Shown: positions 36,801 through 45,107 of the stretch, one piece after another | Layout: each line of letters begins with the position of its first letter | Numbering within the stretch: the stretch's first letter is position 1 | DNA from: Algoriphagus sp. TR-M9 | GTDB lineage: Bacteria; Bacteroidota; Bacteroidia; Cytophagales; Cyclobacteriaceae | Assembly (NCBI RefSeq): GCF_027594545.1 | Contig: NZ_CP115160.1 | Span: 2,055,001 to 2,119,000, forward strand | Length of the DNA: 64,000 nucleotides | Direction: 5' to 3' | Notes under the pieces: model-generated | Database searches by the model: none | Told to the model about the DNA's origin: nothing | Seen by the model: the letters and a program-made list of their open reading frames with translations, nothing else | Position numbers and translations under genes: made by a program

Positions 36801-37692
36801 CTATCCAAGAGAATTGCGCGATGACCCTGAAAGTTTGGCTAAGATCTTTGTTCCAACTCCTACCGGAGCTCAAATCCCTTTAGGGCAACTCGTGGATTTT
36901 GAGTACAAACGTGGCCCTCAAGCCATCAAAAGCGAGGAGACTTTCTTGGTCGGTTATGTGCTTTTTGACAAAAGAGACGGGGATTCTGAGGTGACTGTGG
37001 TTGAAGATGCACGACAGTTGATCCAAAGCAAAATTGATTCAGGGGAGCTGGATGTGCCCGCAGGAATCACCTACAAGTTTTCTGGTAGTTATGAAAATCA
37101 GGTTCGTGCTGAGAAACGGCTGAGTATCATCGTTCCGGCAGTATTGGCTATTATCTTTTTGATTCTGTATTTCCAATTCAAATCAGTCACTACTTCCCTG
37201 ATGGTATTCACTGGAATAGCCATGGCATTCAGTGGTGCATTTATCACACTTTGGTTTTATGGACAAGGATGGTTTGCTGATTTTGATCTCTTCGGTACCA
37301 ATATGCGAGACCTGTTCCAAGTTCACCAGATAAATCTAAGTGTAGCAGTCTGGGTGGGATTCATTGCACTATTTGGTATTGCCACTGATGATGGAGTGTT
37401 AATGGCCACATATCTGGATCAAAGTTTTGAACGAAATAAAACTGATACTCCACAAGGGATACGAATGGCTATTGTGGAAGCTGGTCAGCGAAGAATCAAG
37501 CCCGCCGTGATGACTTCAGCTACCACAATCATTGCATTGCTTCCGATTTTAACCTCTTCTGGAAGGGGATCGGACATCATGATTCCTATGGCTATTCCAG
37601 CCTTTGGAGGAATGATCGTAGCGGCTATCACCTACTTTATTGTACCAGTTCTTTACTCCATTCGAGAAGAACGAAAACTTAAAAAAAGCTGA
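33874..37692 (+). CDS. cusA: Heavy-metal RND efflux pump, CusA/CzcA type
   Basis: Inner-membrane proton-driven pump exporting Cu(I)/Ag(I) or divalent metals. The 1272 residues include the usual N-terminal helix and porter domain (SSSIFGFSSIYIIFNEDTEF), a first membrane block with GIAIAIGTMVDLGIILSENI, an extra membrane stretch at about 525-680, the second porter domain and the second membrane block with FGIATDDGVLMATYLDQ. The length exceeds the approximately 1040 residues of CzcA/CusA because of that middle insertion, which is usual in Bacteroidota forms. Metal choice is inferred from neighbouring copper genes. Confidence 0.9.
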   Translation: MLNSIIKYFLENKLVTVLLLIALIAWGIVTAPFGWKVGSLPSDPVPVDAIPDIGENQQIIFTQWPGRSPQDIEDQISYPLTTYLLGIPGVKSIRSSSIFGFSSIYIIFNEDTEFYWSRSRILEKLSSLPAGLLPEAVQPGLGPDATALGQVYWYTLEGRDEQGNPTGGWDLHEIRTVQDFFVKYGLNAVEGVSEVASIGGFVQEYQVDVNPDALKAYNIPLMKVMEAVKQSNRDVGAKTIEINQAEYLVRGLGYIKKVEDLEEAVVAVEQNVPIRIKDIGVVSLGPANRRGLLDKDGAEVVGGVVVARYGSNPLQVINNLKEKITEIAPGLPKKTLADGRISQLTIVPFYDRSTLIQETLGTLEEALSLEILITILVVIVMVYNLRASILISSLLPIAILMVFIAMRYFGVDANIVALSGIAIAIGTMVDLGIILSENIIKHIDEAPPEQKLVTTIYKGSSEVATAILTAVSTTIVSFIPVFTMEAAEGKLFGPLAYTKTFALIAALIVSLLILPMLAHVFFGFKIKNQRYKLLGNGLLLILGVGALIYGYTWAGIMLLLFGIISFAKLYVEKEAIEIPKRIRPIYNQLEIILAIGGVVWLLATYWLPLGASRSLFFNVLFVAILVSLILGAFTLLEYNYKRVLTWCLDHKAIFLTIPAVLILFGATVWLGFNTTFGLIPKTTNLVGWDIQSSKPWSSLTHTFPGMQKEFMPSLNEGSFLLMPTAMPHSGIAYNRKIIGQLDMLLTNIPEVDLTVGKLGRAESALDPAPISMYENIINYKPEYLLNAKGHKQRFKTDKEDRFIFSTGDTLSNQDAIAQNKPAKNLIPDEEGMYFRNWREHIKSPDDIWKEIIAVTKIPGITSAPKLQPIETRLVMLQTGMRAPMGIKVYGPDLQTIEDFGIQLENILKQVPSVKEEAVFADRIVGKPYLHLNINREKIARFGLTIENVQQTIETAIGGMNITTTVEGRERFPVRVRYPRELRDDPESLAKIFVPTPTGAQIPLGQLVDFEYKRGPQAIKSEETFLVGYVLFDKRDGDSEVTVVEDARQLIQSKIDSGELDVPAGITYKFSGSYENQVRAEKRLSIIVPAVLAIIFLILYFQFKSVTTSLMVFTGIAMAFSGAFITLWFYGQGWFADFDLFGTNMRDLFQVHQINLSVAVWVGFIALFGIATDDGVLMATYLDQSFERNKTDTPQGIRMAIVEAGQRRIKPAVMTSATTIIALLPILTSSGRGSDIMIPMAIPAFGGMIVAAITYFIVPVLYSIREERKLKKS

Positions 37693-37694
37693 AA

Positions 37695-38924
37695 ATGAGA
37701 ACTTTCACACTTTCCTTTCTTTTGCTCCTGGGGATGAGTTTCTCAGCTGCTTCGCAAAGCTTTGAAGACTATTTTCTAGTGGCCGCCGAAAACAATCCGG
37801 GGCTTCAAGCCAAATACAAGGCATTCGAAGCTGCCATGGAAAAAATATCACAATTTGGGTCATTACAAGATCCTAATCTGTCATTTGGATATTTTGTATC
37901 ACCAGTGGAAACCCGTGTGGGCCCGCAACAAGCCCGTTTTTCCTTAACTCAGATGTTCCCTTGGTTTGGCACCTTACGTGCACAAGAAGATGTAGCATCC
38001 TTAATGGCTGAAGCGAAGTATCAGGAATTCTTGGATGCTAAAAACCAGCTATACAATCAATTGGCGGCAGTCTATTATCCCCTGCTTGAGACCCACGAGT
38101 TAATAGCTATTGAGGAAGAAAATCTGAGAATTTTAGAAACCTACTATTCACTTGCTACTTCCAAATTAGAAAATGGACAAGGTTCGCTAGCCGATGCACT
38201 ACGAGTAGATATCATGATTCAGGCATCCAAGACGAACGTAGAGGTGCTTAAGATGAAAATAAAAGGAAGCAATTCCTGGTTCAATTCCCTCCTTGCCAAG
38301 TCTCATGATTCTCCAGTAGAGATCTCAGAAAAGCTGGAAATATCGGCTGCTGACAGGATGATTTCTCCTGATTCTATTCACACAAATCCATTGCTGGAGA
38401 GCGTTGATCTGAAAATTCAAGCCAGTGAAGCCTCTGTGCTGGTTGCCCAAAAACAAGGAATGCCAAAGCTGGGAGCTGGAGTGGATTATGTCCTGGTCGG
38501 AGAAAGAACAGATGTCGTTATGGCGGACAATGGCAAGAATGTCTTGATGCCTATGATCACGATGAGTCTTCCGATTTTCAGAGCAAAATACAAGGGAGCT
38601 CAGAAGGAGGCAGAACTAATGCAGGAATCTTACAAACTGGAAAAGGAAGAGCTGAGCAACAAGCTCTATGGCTCCTATTACCGCTATTCTTCCGATATGC
38701 AAATCCAGGAAGATTTGATCAGCCTCTATGACAAGCAAGTGGTGACTTCGGAACAAACGTTAGAGTTGCTTTACAATGGCTACAGCAATTCTGGAAGAGA
38801 CTTCGAAGAGGTATTGAGAGTACAACAACAATTACTTGAATTCCAAAAAATGAAATTAAAAGCCATGGTGACTTACAAGACTTCCCTGGCACAAATCAAT
38901 TATCTAACCGCTAAAACCTACTAA
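37695..38924 (+). CDS. cusC: TolC-family outer-membrane channel of the metal efflux system
   Basis: A 409-residue outer-membrane factor with a signal peptide (LSFLLLLGMSFSAASQ) and the paired long helices and strands of TolC proteins; QDPNLSFGYFVSP and ARFSLTQMFPWFGTLRAQED are typical of the CusC-like group in Bacteroidota. It begins 2 bases after the pump gene and would complete the envelope-spanning channel with the CusA pump and the CusB adaptor encoded further down. Confidence 0.88.
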   Translation: MRTFTLSFLLLLGMSFSAASQSFEDYFLVAAENNPGLQAKYKAFEAAMEKISQFGSLQDPNLSFGYFVSPVETRVGPQQARFSLTQMFPWFGTLRAQEDVASLMAEAKYQEFLDAKNQLYNQLAAVYYPLLETHELIAIEEENLRILETYYSLATSKLENGQGSLADALRVDIMIQASKTNVEVLKMKIKGSNSWFNSLLAKSHDSPVEISEKLEISAADRMISPDSIHTNPLLESVDLKIQASEASVLVAQKQGMPKLGAGVDYVLVGERTDVVMADNGKNVLMPMITMSLPIFRAKYKGAQKEAELMQESYKLEKEELSNKLYGSYYRYSSDMQIQEDLISLYDKQVVTSEQTLELLYNGYSNSGRDFEEVLRVQQQLLEFQKMKLKAMVTYKTSLAQINYLTAKTY

Positions 38925-38926
38925 TT

Positions 38927-39385
38927 ATGAAAAGCAAAAGCTATGTAAAATTCGCAGCAATGATGGCAGTTTCATTCGTCATTATGTATGCAGTCATGTT
39001 TTTGAATGCAGATCTTTTCGAGCATGTCATGCTCAGCACCACCAGAACCTACATGACCATTTTGATGGTGGCTCCCATGGCCATCTCTATGATGTTATTT
39101 ATGTGGGGGATGTACGAAAACAAAAAAGCCAATTACATCATCCTAGGCTCCGCGCTGATCATCTTCATAGGCACATTGACTATGCTAAGAAATCAGACTT
39201 TGATCGCAGATGTGCAGTGGATGAAAGCAATGATCCCACATCACTCTTCAGCAATCATGGTTAGCCAAAAAGCGAATCTTCAAGATCCAGAGGCTCAGAA
39301 ACTGGCGCAAGATATCATTGAGGCTCAAAAGCGTGAAATAGCCCAGATGCAGGATATGATCAAAAGACTAGAGGCTGAAAAATAG
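38927..39385 (+). CDS. DUF305 membrane protein
   Basis: A 152-residue protein with three membrane helices (about 8-26, 42-62, 68-88) and a C-terminal DUF305 part: WMKAMIPHHSSAIMVSQKA (PHH at 104-106), then AQKREIAQMQDMIKRLE. DUF305 proteins are rich in His and Met and are often near copper genes; a periplasmic copper-binding role is inferred. It starts 2 bases after the channel gene. Confidence 0.82.
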   Translation: MKSKSYVKFAAMMAVSFVIMYAVMFLNADLFEHVMLSTTRTYMTILMVAPMAISMMLFMWGMYENKKANYIILGSALIIFIGTLTMLRNQTLIADVQWMKAMIPHHSSAIMVSQKANLQDPEAQKLAQDIIEAQKREIAQMQDMIKRLEAEK

Positions 39386-39392
39386 AATTACT

Positions 39393-39470
39393 ATGGATCA
39401 TTCAAATCACAGCAGTACGCAACATGCCTCTCCACATAAGAGAAAGCATGAAAGGAATGGAAGGACATGA
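39393..39470 (+). other. Short His-rich reading frame overlapping the start of copB
   Basis: ATG at 39393 encodes 25 residues starting MDHSNHSSTQHASPHKRKHE and stops at 39470, inside the P-ATPase gene in another frame. CopB-type ATPases often begin with exactly such a His-rich segment, so this is probably the original N-terminus separated from the rest by a one-base indel. Confidence 0.45.
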
Positions 39471-41427
39471 TCACAGCATACATCATATGCATATGATCGA
39501 AGATTTCAAAAAACGATTTTGGATTTCATTAGTGATCACCTTACCAATAGTAGTCCTTGCACCGATGATTCAGAGCCTTGTAGGGTATGAATTCAGATTT
39601 GACGGTGATAGATACCTACAGTTTGCACTTTCATCAATAGTCTTTTTTTACGGTGGCTGGCCTTTCTTAATCGGCATGGTCGATGAATTGAAAAAGAGGA
39701 AACCAGGTATGATGACCCTGGTAGCATTGGCTATTTCGGTAGCCTACTTCTATAGCTCCGCAGTGGTATTTGGCTTATCAGGAAAAATGTTCTTTTGGGA
39801 GCTCGTCAGTTTAATCGACATCATGTTGGTGGGGCATTGGATAGAAATGAAATCTGTTATGGGCGCATCAAATGCCTTGCAAGAACTTGCAAAGATGATG
39901 CCCTCCGAAGCAAGGAGAATTAAGGACAATGGAGAATCCGAAGATGTACCCATTGCAGAGCTAAAGTCTGGAGACACCATTCTGGTGAGGCCAGGTGAGA
40001 AAATCCCAGCTGACGGACAGGTTCTCGAAGGAAGCAGTCATGTAAATGAATCCATGCTTACCGGGGAGTCCAAGCCTGTAGCAAAGCAAAAAGACGATGA
40101 AGTAATAGGTGGGTCAGTCAACGACAACGGTGCACTGAAAATCAAGGTGAAGCATACCGGTGAAGACTCCTATTTGTCCAAGGTAATCGGATTGGTGACA
40201 GAAGCACAGAAAACTAAGTCTAACACTCAAAATCTGGCTGACAAGGCAGCGGGGTGGTTGTTTTACATCGCTTTGGCAGCAGGGATTATCACACTGGTCG
40301 TTTGGTTGGGTTTGGGCAAAGACTTCAATTATGCGCTAGAGCGAATGGTAACTGTCATGATCATCTCCTGTCCCCACGCATTGGGACTGGCAGTACCATT
40401 GGTCGTTGCGATTTCCACCTCCGTATCGGCCAAGCATGGCTTATTGATTCGAAACAGGACAGCTTTTGAAAACTCTAGAAAACTGACCACCATCATATTT
40501 GATAAGACTGGAACCTTGACCAAAGGGGAATTTGGAGTGACTCGATTCAAAAGTGTAAATGCAGAAACTGACGATCAAGAATTACTTGCCATCGCAGCTG
40601 CTCTTGAAAATAATTCTGAGCATCCTATAGCTGCTGGAATAGTTAGGAAATCCAAAGAACTAGATCTGAAACTTGACAAGGCTGAAAACTTCCAGAATAT
40701 CACTGGAATGGGTATAGAAGCTAATCTCAATGAAAAAGAAATCAGCATTTTAAGCCCTGGAGGATTAAAACAAAAAGGAATCGAACAACCAGAAAGAGCT
40801 TTTAAAACAGAAGACGAAACTGTGGTTTTTGTTCTTTCGGATGAAAAACTAATCGGCTTCATCGCATTGGCAGATGAAATTCGAGAGGAATCCAATGAGG
40901 CAATAGATACCCTCAAAAAGCAAGGGATAAAAGTTCTTATGGCAACAGGGGACAATGAAATAGTTGCAAAGGCTGTAAGTGAAACACTCGGGCTGGACGG
41001 CTATTATTCTGAAGTAATGCCAGAAGACAAGCAGAAGATAATCAAAGGATTACAGGGGAAAGGTGAATTCGTCGCAATGACGGGGGATGGAGTGAATGAT
41101 GCACCTGCTTTGGCTCAGGCAGATGTGGGAATCGCAGTGGGCTCTGGAACCGACGTAGCAGCTGAAACAGCTGATATTATTTTGGTTAACAGTAACCCAA
41201 AAGACATTGCCAATTTAATCCTTTTCGGGACGGCCACTTACAGAAAAATGATGCAGAATATCTGGTGGGCGGCAGGCTACAATATCGTGGCAGTACCTCT
41301 GGCTGCAGGAGTATTGGCAGGTGCAGGAATTATTCTTAGCCCAGCAATCGGTGCCGCTTTGATGAGCCTCAGTACTGTGATCGTAGCACTTAACGCACAA
41401 TTACTAAAAAGACAAATTAAATCCTAA
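39424..41427 (+). CDS. copB: Copper/silver-exporting P1B-type ATPase (CopB type)
   Basis: Pumps Cu or Ag out of the cytoplasm, 667 residues. The His-rich N-terminus (GHDHSIHHMHM) is followed by membrane helices, the actuator TGES (about 213-216), the transport motif CPH (Cys316-Pro317-His318, in IISCPHALGLAVPL), the phosphorylation site DKTGTLTKGE (Asp360), and GDGVNDAPAL. CPH rather than CPC places it with CopB pumps for Cu(II) or Ag. There is no N-terminal ferredoxin-like metal-binding domain. The start is uncertain because of a probable frameshift upstream (39393-39470); MKGMEG at 39448 is another option. Confidence 0.9.
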   Translation: MPLHIRESMKGMEGHDHSIHHMHMIEDFKKRFWISLVITLPIVVLAPMIQSLVGYEFRFDGDRYLQFALSSIVFFYGGWPFLIGMVDELKKRKPGMMTLVALAISVAYFYSSAVVFGLSGKMFFWELVSLIDIMLVGHWIEMKSVMGASNALQELAKMMPSEARRIKDNGESEDVPIAELKSGDTILVRPGEKIPADGQVLEGSSHVNESMLTGESKPVAKQKDDEVIGGSVNDNGALKIKVKHTGEDSYLSKVIGLVTEAQKTKSNTQNLADKAAGWLFYIALAAGIITLVVWLGLGKDFNYALERMVTVMIISCPHALGLAVPLVVAISTSVSAKHGLLIRNRTAFENSRKLTTIIFDKTGTLTKGEFGVTRFKSVNAETDDQELLAIAAALENNSEHPIAAGIVRKSKELDLKLDKAENFQNITGMGIEANLNEKEISILSPGGLKQKGIEQPERAFKTEDETVVFVLSDEKLIGFIALADEIREESNEAIDTLKKQGIKVLMATGDNEIVAKAVSETLGLDGYYSEVMPEDKQKIIKGLQGKGEFVAMTGDGVNDAPALAQADVGIAVGSGTDVAAETADIILVNSNPKDIANLILFGTATYRKMMQNIWWAAGYNIVAVPLAAGVLAGAGIILSPAIGAALMSLSTVIVALNAQLLKRQIKS

Positions 41428-41500
41428 ATGAACGTGCTTTGATTATAACTCCCTATGAGCAACTAAATCAAATAAGAAACCAATTTAAAACTCAAAAATT

Positions 41501-42109
41501 ATGAAAACTCAAAAATCAATTTTATCGCTGGCACTCATTGCCGGACTGTCAATTTCCCTTATCGCCTGTGGAGAGAAAAAACAAGATGATCACGCTGCAG
41601 GATCAGAAGAACATGACCATGAGGCTATGTCTGAAACGATGGAAAATATGGATCAAAAAATGACCATGACCGGAATTGCATCTAAGACAGAACTTATTAA
41701 CGAATACTTGGAAATTAAGAAAGCTCTAAGTGCCAACAACAAAGAGGATGCTGCCAAAGCAGCCACCAAACTTGCTGAAAATGCCAAAACGATCTCTTTC
41801 GATAAGGTTTCTGCTGATAATAAAACAACTGTGAATGAAATTCTTGAAGTTATTCAAGAACACAGTGAACACATTGCTAAAAGTGAAATGGATCATCAGA
41901 TTGAACATTTTCAGGCCATGGGTAAGGATTTTGAAGATCTACTGGCCATTGTAGGTTCGGACAGAAAACTTTATGAGCAATACTGCCCAATGTACAATAA
42001 TAATGAGGGGGGTATGTGGCTGAGTGATTCAGAAGAAATTGTTAATCCTTTGTTCGCTGGAAAGATGCAAACCTGTGGTTCTGTTAAAAAAGTAATTGAA
42101 GTCGGGTGA
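41501..42109 (+). CDS. DUF3347 lipoprotein
   Basis: A 202-residue lipoprotein with lipobox cysteine at 23 (LIACGEKK) and a His-rich stretch behind it (DDHAAGSEEHDHEAM). Residues about 55-202 are a DUF3347 domain: YLEIKKALSANNKEDAAKAA at its start and QYCPMYNNNEGGMWLSDSEE, then NPLFAGKMQTCGSV at its end. The cysteines and methionines in the last motif probably bind copper. The same domain occurs at the C-terminus of the CusB-type adaptor two genes downstream. Confidence 0.85.
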   Translation: MKTQKSILSLALIAGLSISLIACGEKKQDDHAAGSEEHDHEAMSETMENMDQKMTMTGIASKTELINEYLEIKKALSANNKEDAAKAATKLAENAKTISFDKVSADNKTTVNEILEVIQEHSEHIAKSEMDHQIEHFQAMGKDFEDLLAIVGSDRKLYEQYCPMYNNNEGGMWLSDSEEIVNPLFAGKMQTCGSVKKVIEVG

Positions 42110-42552
42110 AAAAGGTTATCTGGGTTTCCTTGTTTATACTCATAATTGTATTGGTGGGAATTCAATTCATTCCCACCAACCACAATCCAAACATACCTGC
42201 AGGCCCCGATGACTTTCTGATTCTCAATAATACCCCAGCTCAGATAGGAAAGATGCTTAAAACATCGTGCTACAACTGTCATAGTGAACAGATCAACTAC
42301 CCTTGGTACAGTAATTTTCAGCCAGCAGGTTGGCTATTAGATAAGCATTTCCGAGAGGGAATGGCAGAGTTGAATTTCTCAGAATTTGGTAGTCTATTTG
42401 GGCGGATGAAAAAGATGAAATTGGAAAGTATGATCAAACAAATTGAGCAAGAAAAAATGCCTATCCCTTCTTATACACTGATTCACAGAGATGCAATATT
42501 GTCTGATTCTGAACGGAATGAGCTTACAACTTATTTAAAAACTCTGAATTAA
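42106..42552 (+). CDS. Haem-binding-domain membrane protein
   Basis: A 148-residue protein starting at a GTG that overlaps the preceding stop (GTGA). One N-terminal membrane anchor (IWVSLFILIIVLVGIQFI) is followed by a c-type haem site CYNCH (Cys55, Cys58, His59) and YPWYSNFQPAGWLLDKH, which are characteristic of the haem_bd domain. It is expected on the outer face of the inner membrane. Its role in copper resistance is not known; it might report or tolerate redox effects of copper. Confidence 0.82.
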   Translation: MKKVIWVSLFILIIVLVGIQFIPTNHNPNIPAGPDDFLILNNTPAQIGKMLKTSCYNCHSEQINYPWYSNFQPAGWLLDKHFREGMAELNFSEFGSLFGRMKKMKLESMIKQIEQEKMPIPSYTLIHRDAILSDSERNELTTYLKTLN

Positions 42553-42616
42553 TTGAAAACCCTAAAATCTACATATGGAGGGGGCTCTTGGATAGATTAA
42601 AAAATAGATCGCAAAA

Positions 42617-44398
42617 ATGAAAAATATACTCAACAACAAGCTTGTAATGCTTGTCACCGTATTGGTGGTAGGAATAGTTGTAGGCTGGCTGACTAAACCA
42701 GATACAGCTCCGAACATGGAAGTGGATGAACATGATCATGTAGAATCGATTGCAGGAATCCCTATTACGTACACATGCTCCATGCATCCTCAGATAAGAC
42801 AAAACGAGCCTGGTGATTGCCCTATCTGTGGAATGGATTTAATCCCTCTGGAAAATGAAAATGTAGAAGCTGACCCCATGGCTATCACTATGTCTCCTAC
42901 TGCTATGCAATTGGCAGGAGTCCAATCATTGGTCGTTGGCAATTCTTCAAGTGATAAGTCCATAAGACTTAATGGAAAAATCCAAGCTGATGAACGCCAA
43001 AACTATACCCAGTCAGCCCATATTTCTGGGAGAATAGAAAATCTGACAGTCAACTTTACAGGAGAGTATGTAAAAAAAGGTCAGACTTTAGGACAACTCT
43101 ATTCTCCGGAATTGGCTACAGCTCAAGAGGAATTGTTTCAGGCTCAGAAAATTAAGGATTCTCAGCCTGCACTTTTCGCTGCTGCAAAATCAAAACTGAA
43201 AAACTGGAAATTAACAGATGGTCAAATTGATCAAATTCTGGCAACAGGAAAAGTAACTGAACAGGTACCAATTTTAGCTAATGTTTCTGGATACGTGACT
43301 GAGAAAATGGTGAATCTGGGTGATTATGTAAACCGTGGAGAGCCTATTTATCAGATCGCTGATCTCAGCAAAGTTTGGGTGCTGTTTGATGTTTATGAGT
43401 CAGAATTACAATGGATTAATAAAGGTGATGAGATTGAATTTACTGTGCAGTCACTTCCAGGAGAGACTTTTACAGGAAAGGTTAGCTACATAGACCCCAT
43501 GGTCAATCCTCAGACTAGAGTTGCGAAAGCAAGGCTGGAACTGAGCAATTCTAACCTGAAGTTCAAGCCCGAGATGTTTGTTTCAGGAAAAGTTGAGAGT
43601 GAAGGTTCCTCAAAGGATAATAGCATTGTGGTGCCAAAAACTGCGGTAATGTGGACTGGAACCCGTTCAGTAGTATACGTTAAGACAGCTACAAATCAGT
43701 CCGTAACCTTCCAACTTAGAGAAGTGACTCTAGGTCCGGCTCTGGGGGATCATTATCAAATAGAATCGGGATTGTTGCCAGGAGAAGAAATAGCAGTGAA
43801 TGGCACATTCAGTATAGATGCCGCTGCCCAATTGGCAGGAAAACCAAGCATGATGAGTCCTGATGGAGGTTCAGCAATGTCTGGGCATAATCATGGCGGT
43901 ATTGCAATGCCTGTTTCAAATACCTCAGCTACTGCAAATCCCGAATTCATATCTCAAGATGCTAAAAATGAGTTAAAGCCTCTTTTTGATAGCTATTTTG
44001 AGTTAAAAGATGCCTTGACCCAAGATAAGTTAACAGCCTCTTTGAACTCCGCAAGGAAAATGAAATCGATCATTTCAAAAGTAAACATGAGCAAATTCAA
44101 AGGTGAATCCCATATGAGTTGGATGAAATATGAAAACAATCTTAAAACCCATCTTGATAAGTTTGTTGAGCAAAAATCACTTGATGAGGTGAGAAAAAAC
44201 TTCCTTAATATTTCTGATGAAATGGTATCAATTGCAAAGAAATTCCATCCCTATCCATCCAAAATCTATGTTCAACATTGTCCTATGGCAGATAGTAACA
44301 GAGGTGCGGATTGGTTGAGTTTGGAGGATAAAGTAATCAACCCATATTTTGGACCTTCCATGCTCACGTGTGGGGAAGTAATCAAAACAATCAAATAA
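42617..44398 (+). CDS. cusB: RND efflux periplasmic adaptor (CusB type) with metal-binding and DUF3347 domains
   Basis: A 593-residue membrane-fusion protein linking the CusA pump with its outer-membrane channel. Domains in order: N-terminal anchor (9-25), a heavy-metal-binding domain at 51-78 (YTCSMHPQIRQNEPGDCPIC then GMDLIPL), the lipoyl/hairpin and beta-barrel parts (about 100-420), a His/Met-rich linker (MSGHNHGGIAM), and a C-terminal DUF3347 domain ending with QHCPMADSNRGADWLS and GPSMLTCGEV. The extra C-terminal domain mirrors the stand-alone lipoprotein upstream. It is the last gene of the copper operon. Confidence 0.9.
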   Translation: MKNILNNKLVMLVTVLVVGIVVGWLTKPDTAPNMEVDEHDHVESIAGIPITYTCSMHPQIRQNEPGDCPICGMDLIPLENENVEADPMAITMSPTAMQLAGVQSLVVGNSSSDKSIRLNGKIQADERQNYTQSAHISGRIENLTVNFTGEYVKKGQTLGQLYSPELATAQEELFQAQKIKDSQPALFAAAKSKLKNWKLTDGQIDQILATGKVTEQVPILANVSGYVTEKMVNLGDYVNRGEPIYQIADLSKVWVLFDVYESELQWINKGDEIEFTVQSLPGETFTGKVSYIDPMVNPQTRVAKARLELSNSNLKFKPEMFVSGKVESEGSSKDNSIVVPKTAVMWTGTRSVVYVKTATNQSVTFQLREVTLGPALGDHYQIESGLLPGEEIAVNGTFSIDAAAQLAGKPSMMSPDGGSAMSGHNHGGIAMPVSNTSATANPEFISQDAKNELKPLFDSYFELKDALTQDKLTASLNSARKMKSIISKVNMSKFKGESHMSWMKYENNLKTHLDKFVEQKSLDEVRKNFLNISDEMVSIAKKFHPYPSKIYVQHCPMADSNRGADWLSLEDKVINPYFGPSMLTCGEVIKTIK

Positions 44399-45107
44399 AT
44401 ACACTTCCTTCTAAGTAGATGGTAAAAGAAGACAATTCACCACCGTCTCCCCAAGCCTCGAGCTTATCTAACTTCCTCTAGATGTTTCATACGATGGATT
44501 TCGCAGTAAGAGACAATTTCAACAACATACATCTTCGGATATTATCTCTTGCAGAATATTGGCGGGAGGATCTGGTTTCACATGATTCTTTAAGACGAAG
44601 AAAAAAATTAAAAATAACCTTAAAAATTATTAAGTTAACTATGAATTGATGGCCAAAACAAGACCAAAACGCTACTGATTTCGCTACTGTCTCAAAATAA
44701 AAAACCCTAACCATCATTTTTTCAGAAGGTTAGATTTTTTAGATGTAGAGAGGAAGGGTCTAAAACCTTAATCTGTGCGATTACTTCTATAGCTCAATAA
44801 CACAATATAAATGACATGAACTACTAGGCGAAAAATTAGACCTACTTTGAAGATCAGACTGAAAATACGCCGTTTCCAATTTTGCCACAGCTTGTGGCAA
44901 AAATCGTTTCCGGTTCCATTGATTCGCCAAGGAAACGATAGAGCTACCAATTTATTTGACCTGAATTCAACCAATTTCCAACTACCTAATATTTCTGAGT
45001 AGTTCAACTGTTTTAGGTTTCCGAAACTTTCAAATTTTAACTTCTTCCTAATCAGTGAAAGGCTTATAAACTTGCAACTTTTGGATTCAATTCAAAACAA
45101 TAAATTC
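44399..45107. other. Gene-free stretch between the copper operon and the Fic gene
   Basis: About 700 bases without a convincing gene on either strand. It contains a hairpin CTAACC/GGTTAG followed by a T-run (about 44710-44741), which may terminate the copper operon, a repeat CGCTACTG at 44669 and 44682 (approximate), and a perfect 10-base inverted repeat at 44880-44902. Reading frames of 76 and 79 residues on the minus strand have no recognisable features. Confidence 0.45.
44880..44902. repeat. Perfect hairpin TTTTGCCACA / TGTGGCAAAA
   Basis: Ten-base arms at 44880-44889 and 44893-44902 around a 3-base loop. CGTTTCC occurs on both sides (44871 and 44905) and its complement GGAAACG at 44931. 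It could be a regulatory structure or a remnant of a small insertion; nothing more can be said. Confidence 0.5.

Noticed and set aside
44660..44700. CGCTACTG direct repeat as a tRNA end or second attachment site
   Set aside because: No tRNA fold could be drawn and no second copy of a longer repeat was found at the element ends.
44487..45007. Minus-strand frames of 76 and 79 residues in the gene-free stretch
   Set aside because: One begins plausibly (MNYSEILGSWKLVEF) but neither has a domain or partner; chance frames in AT-rich DNA are likely.
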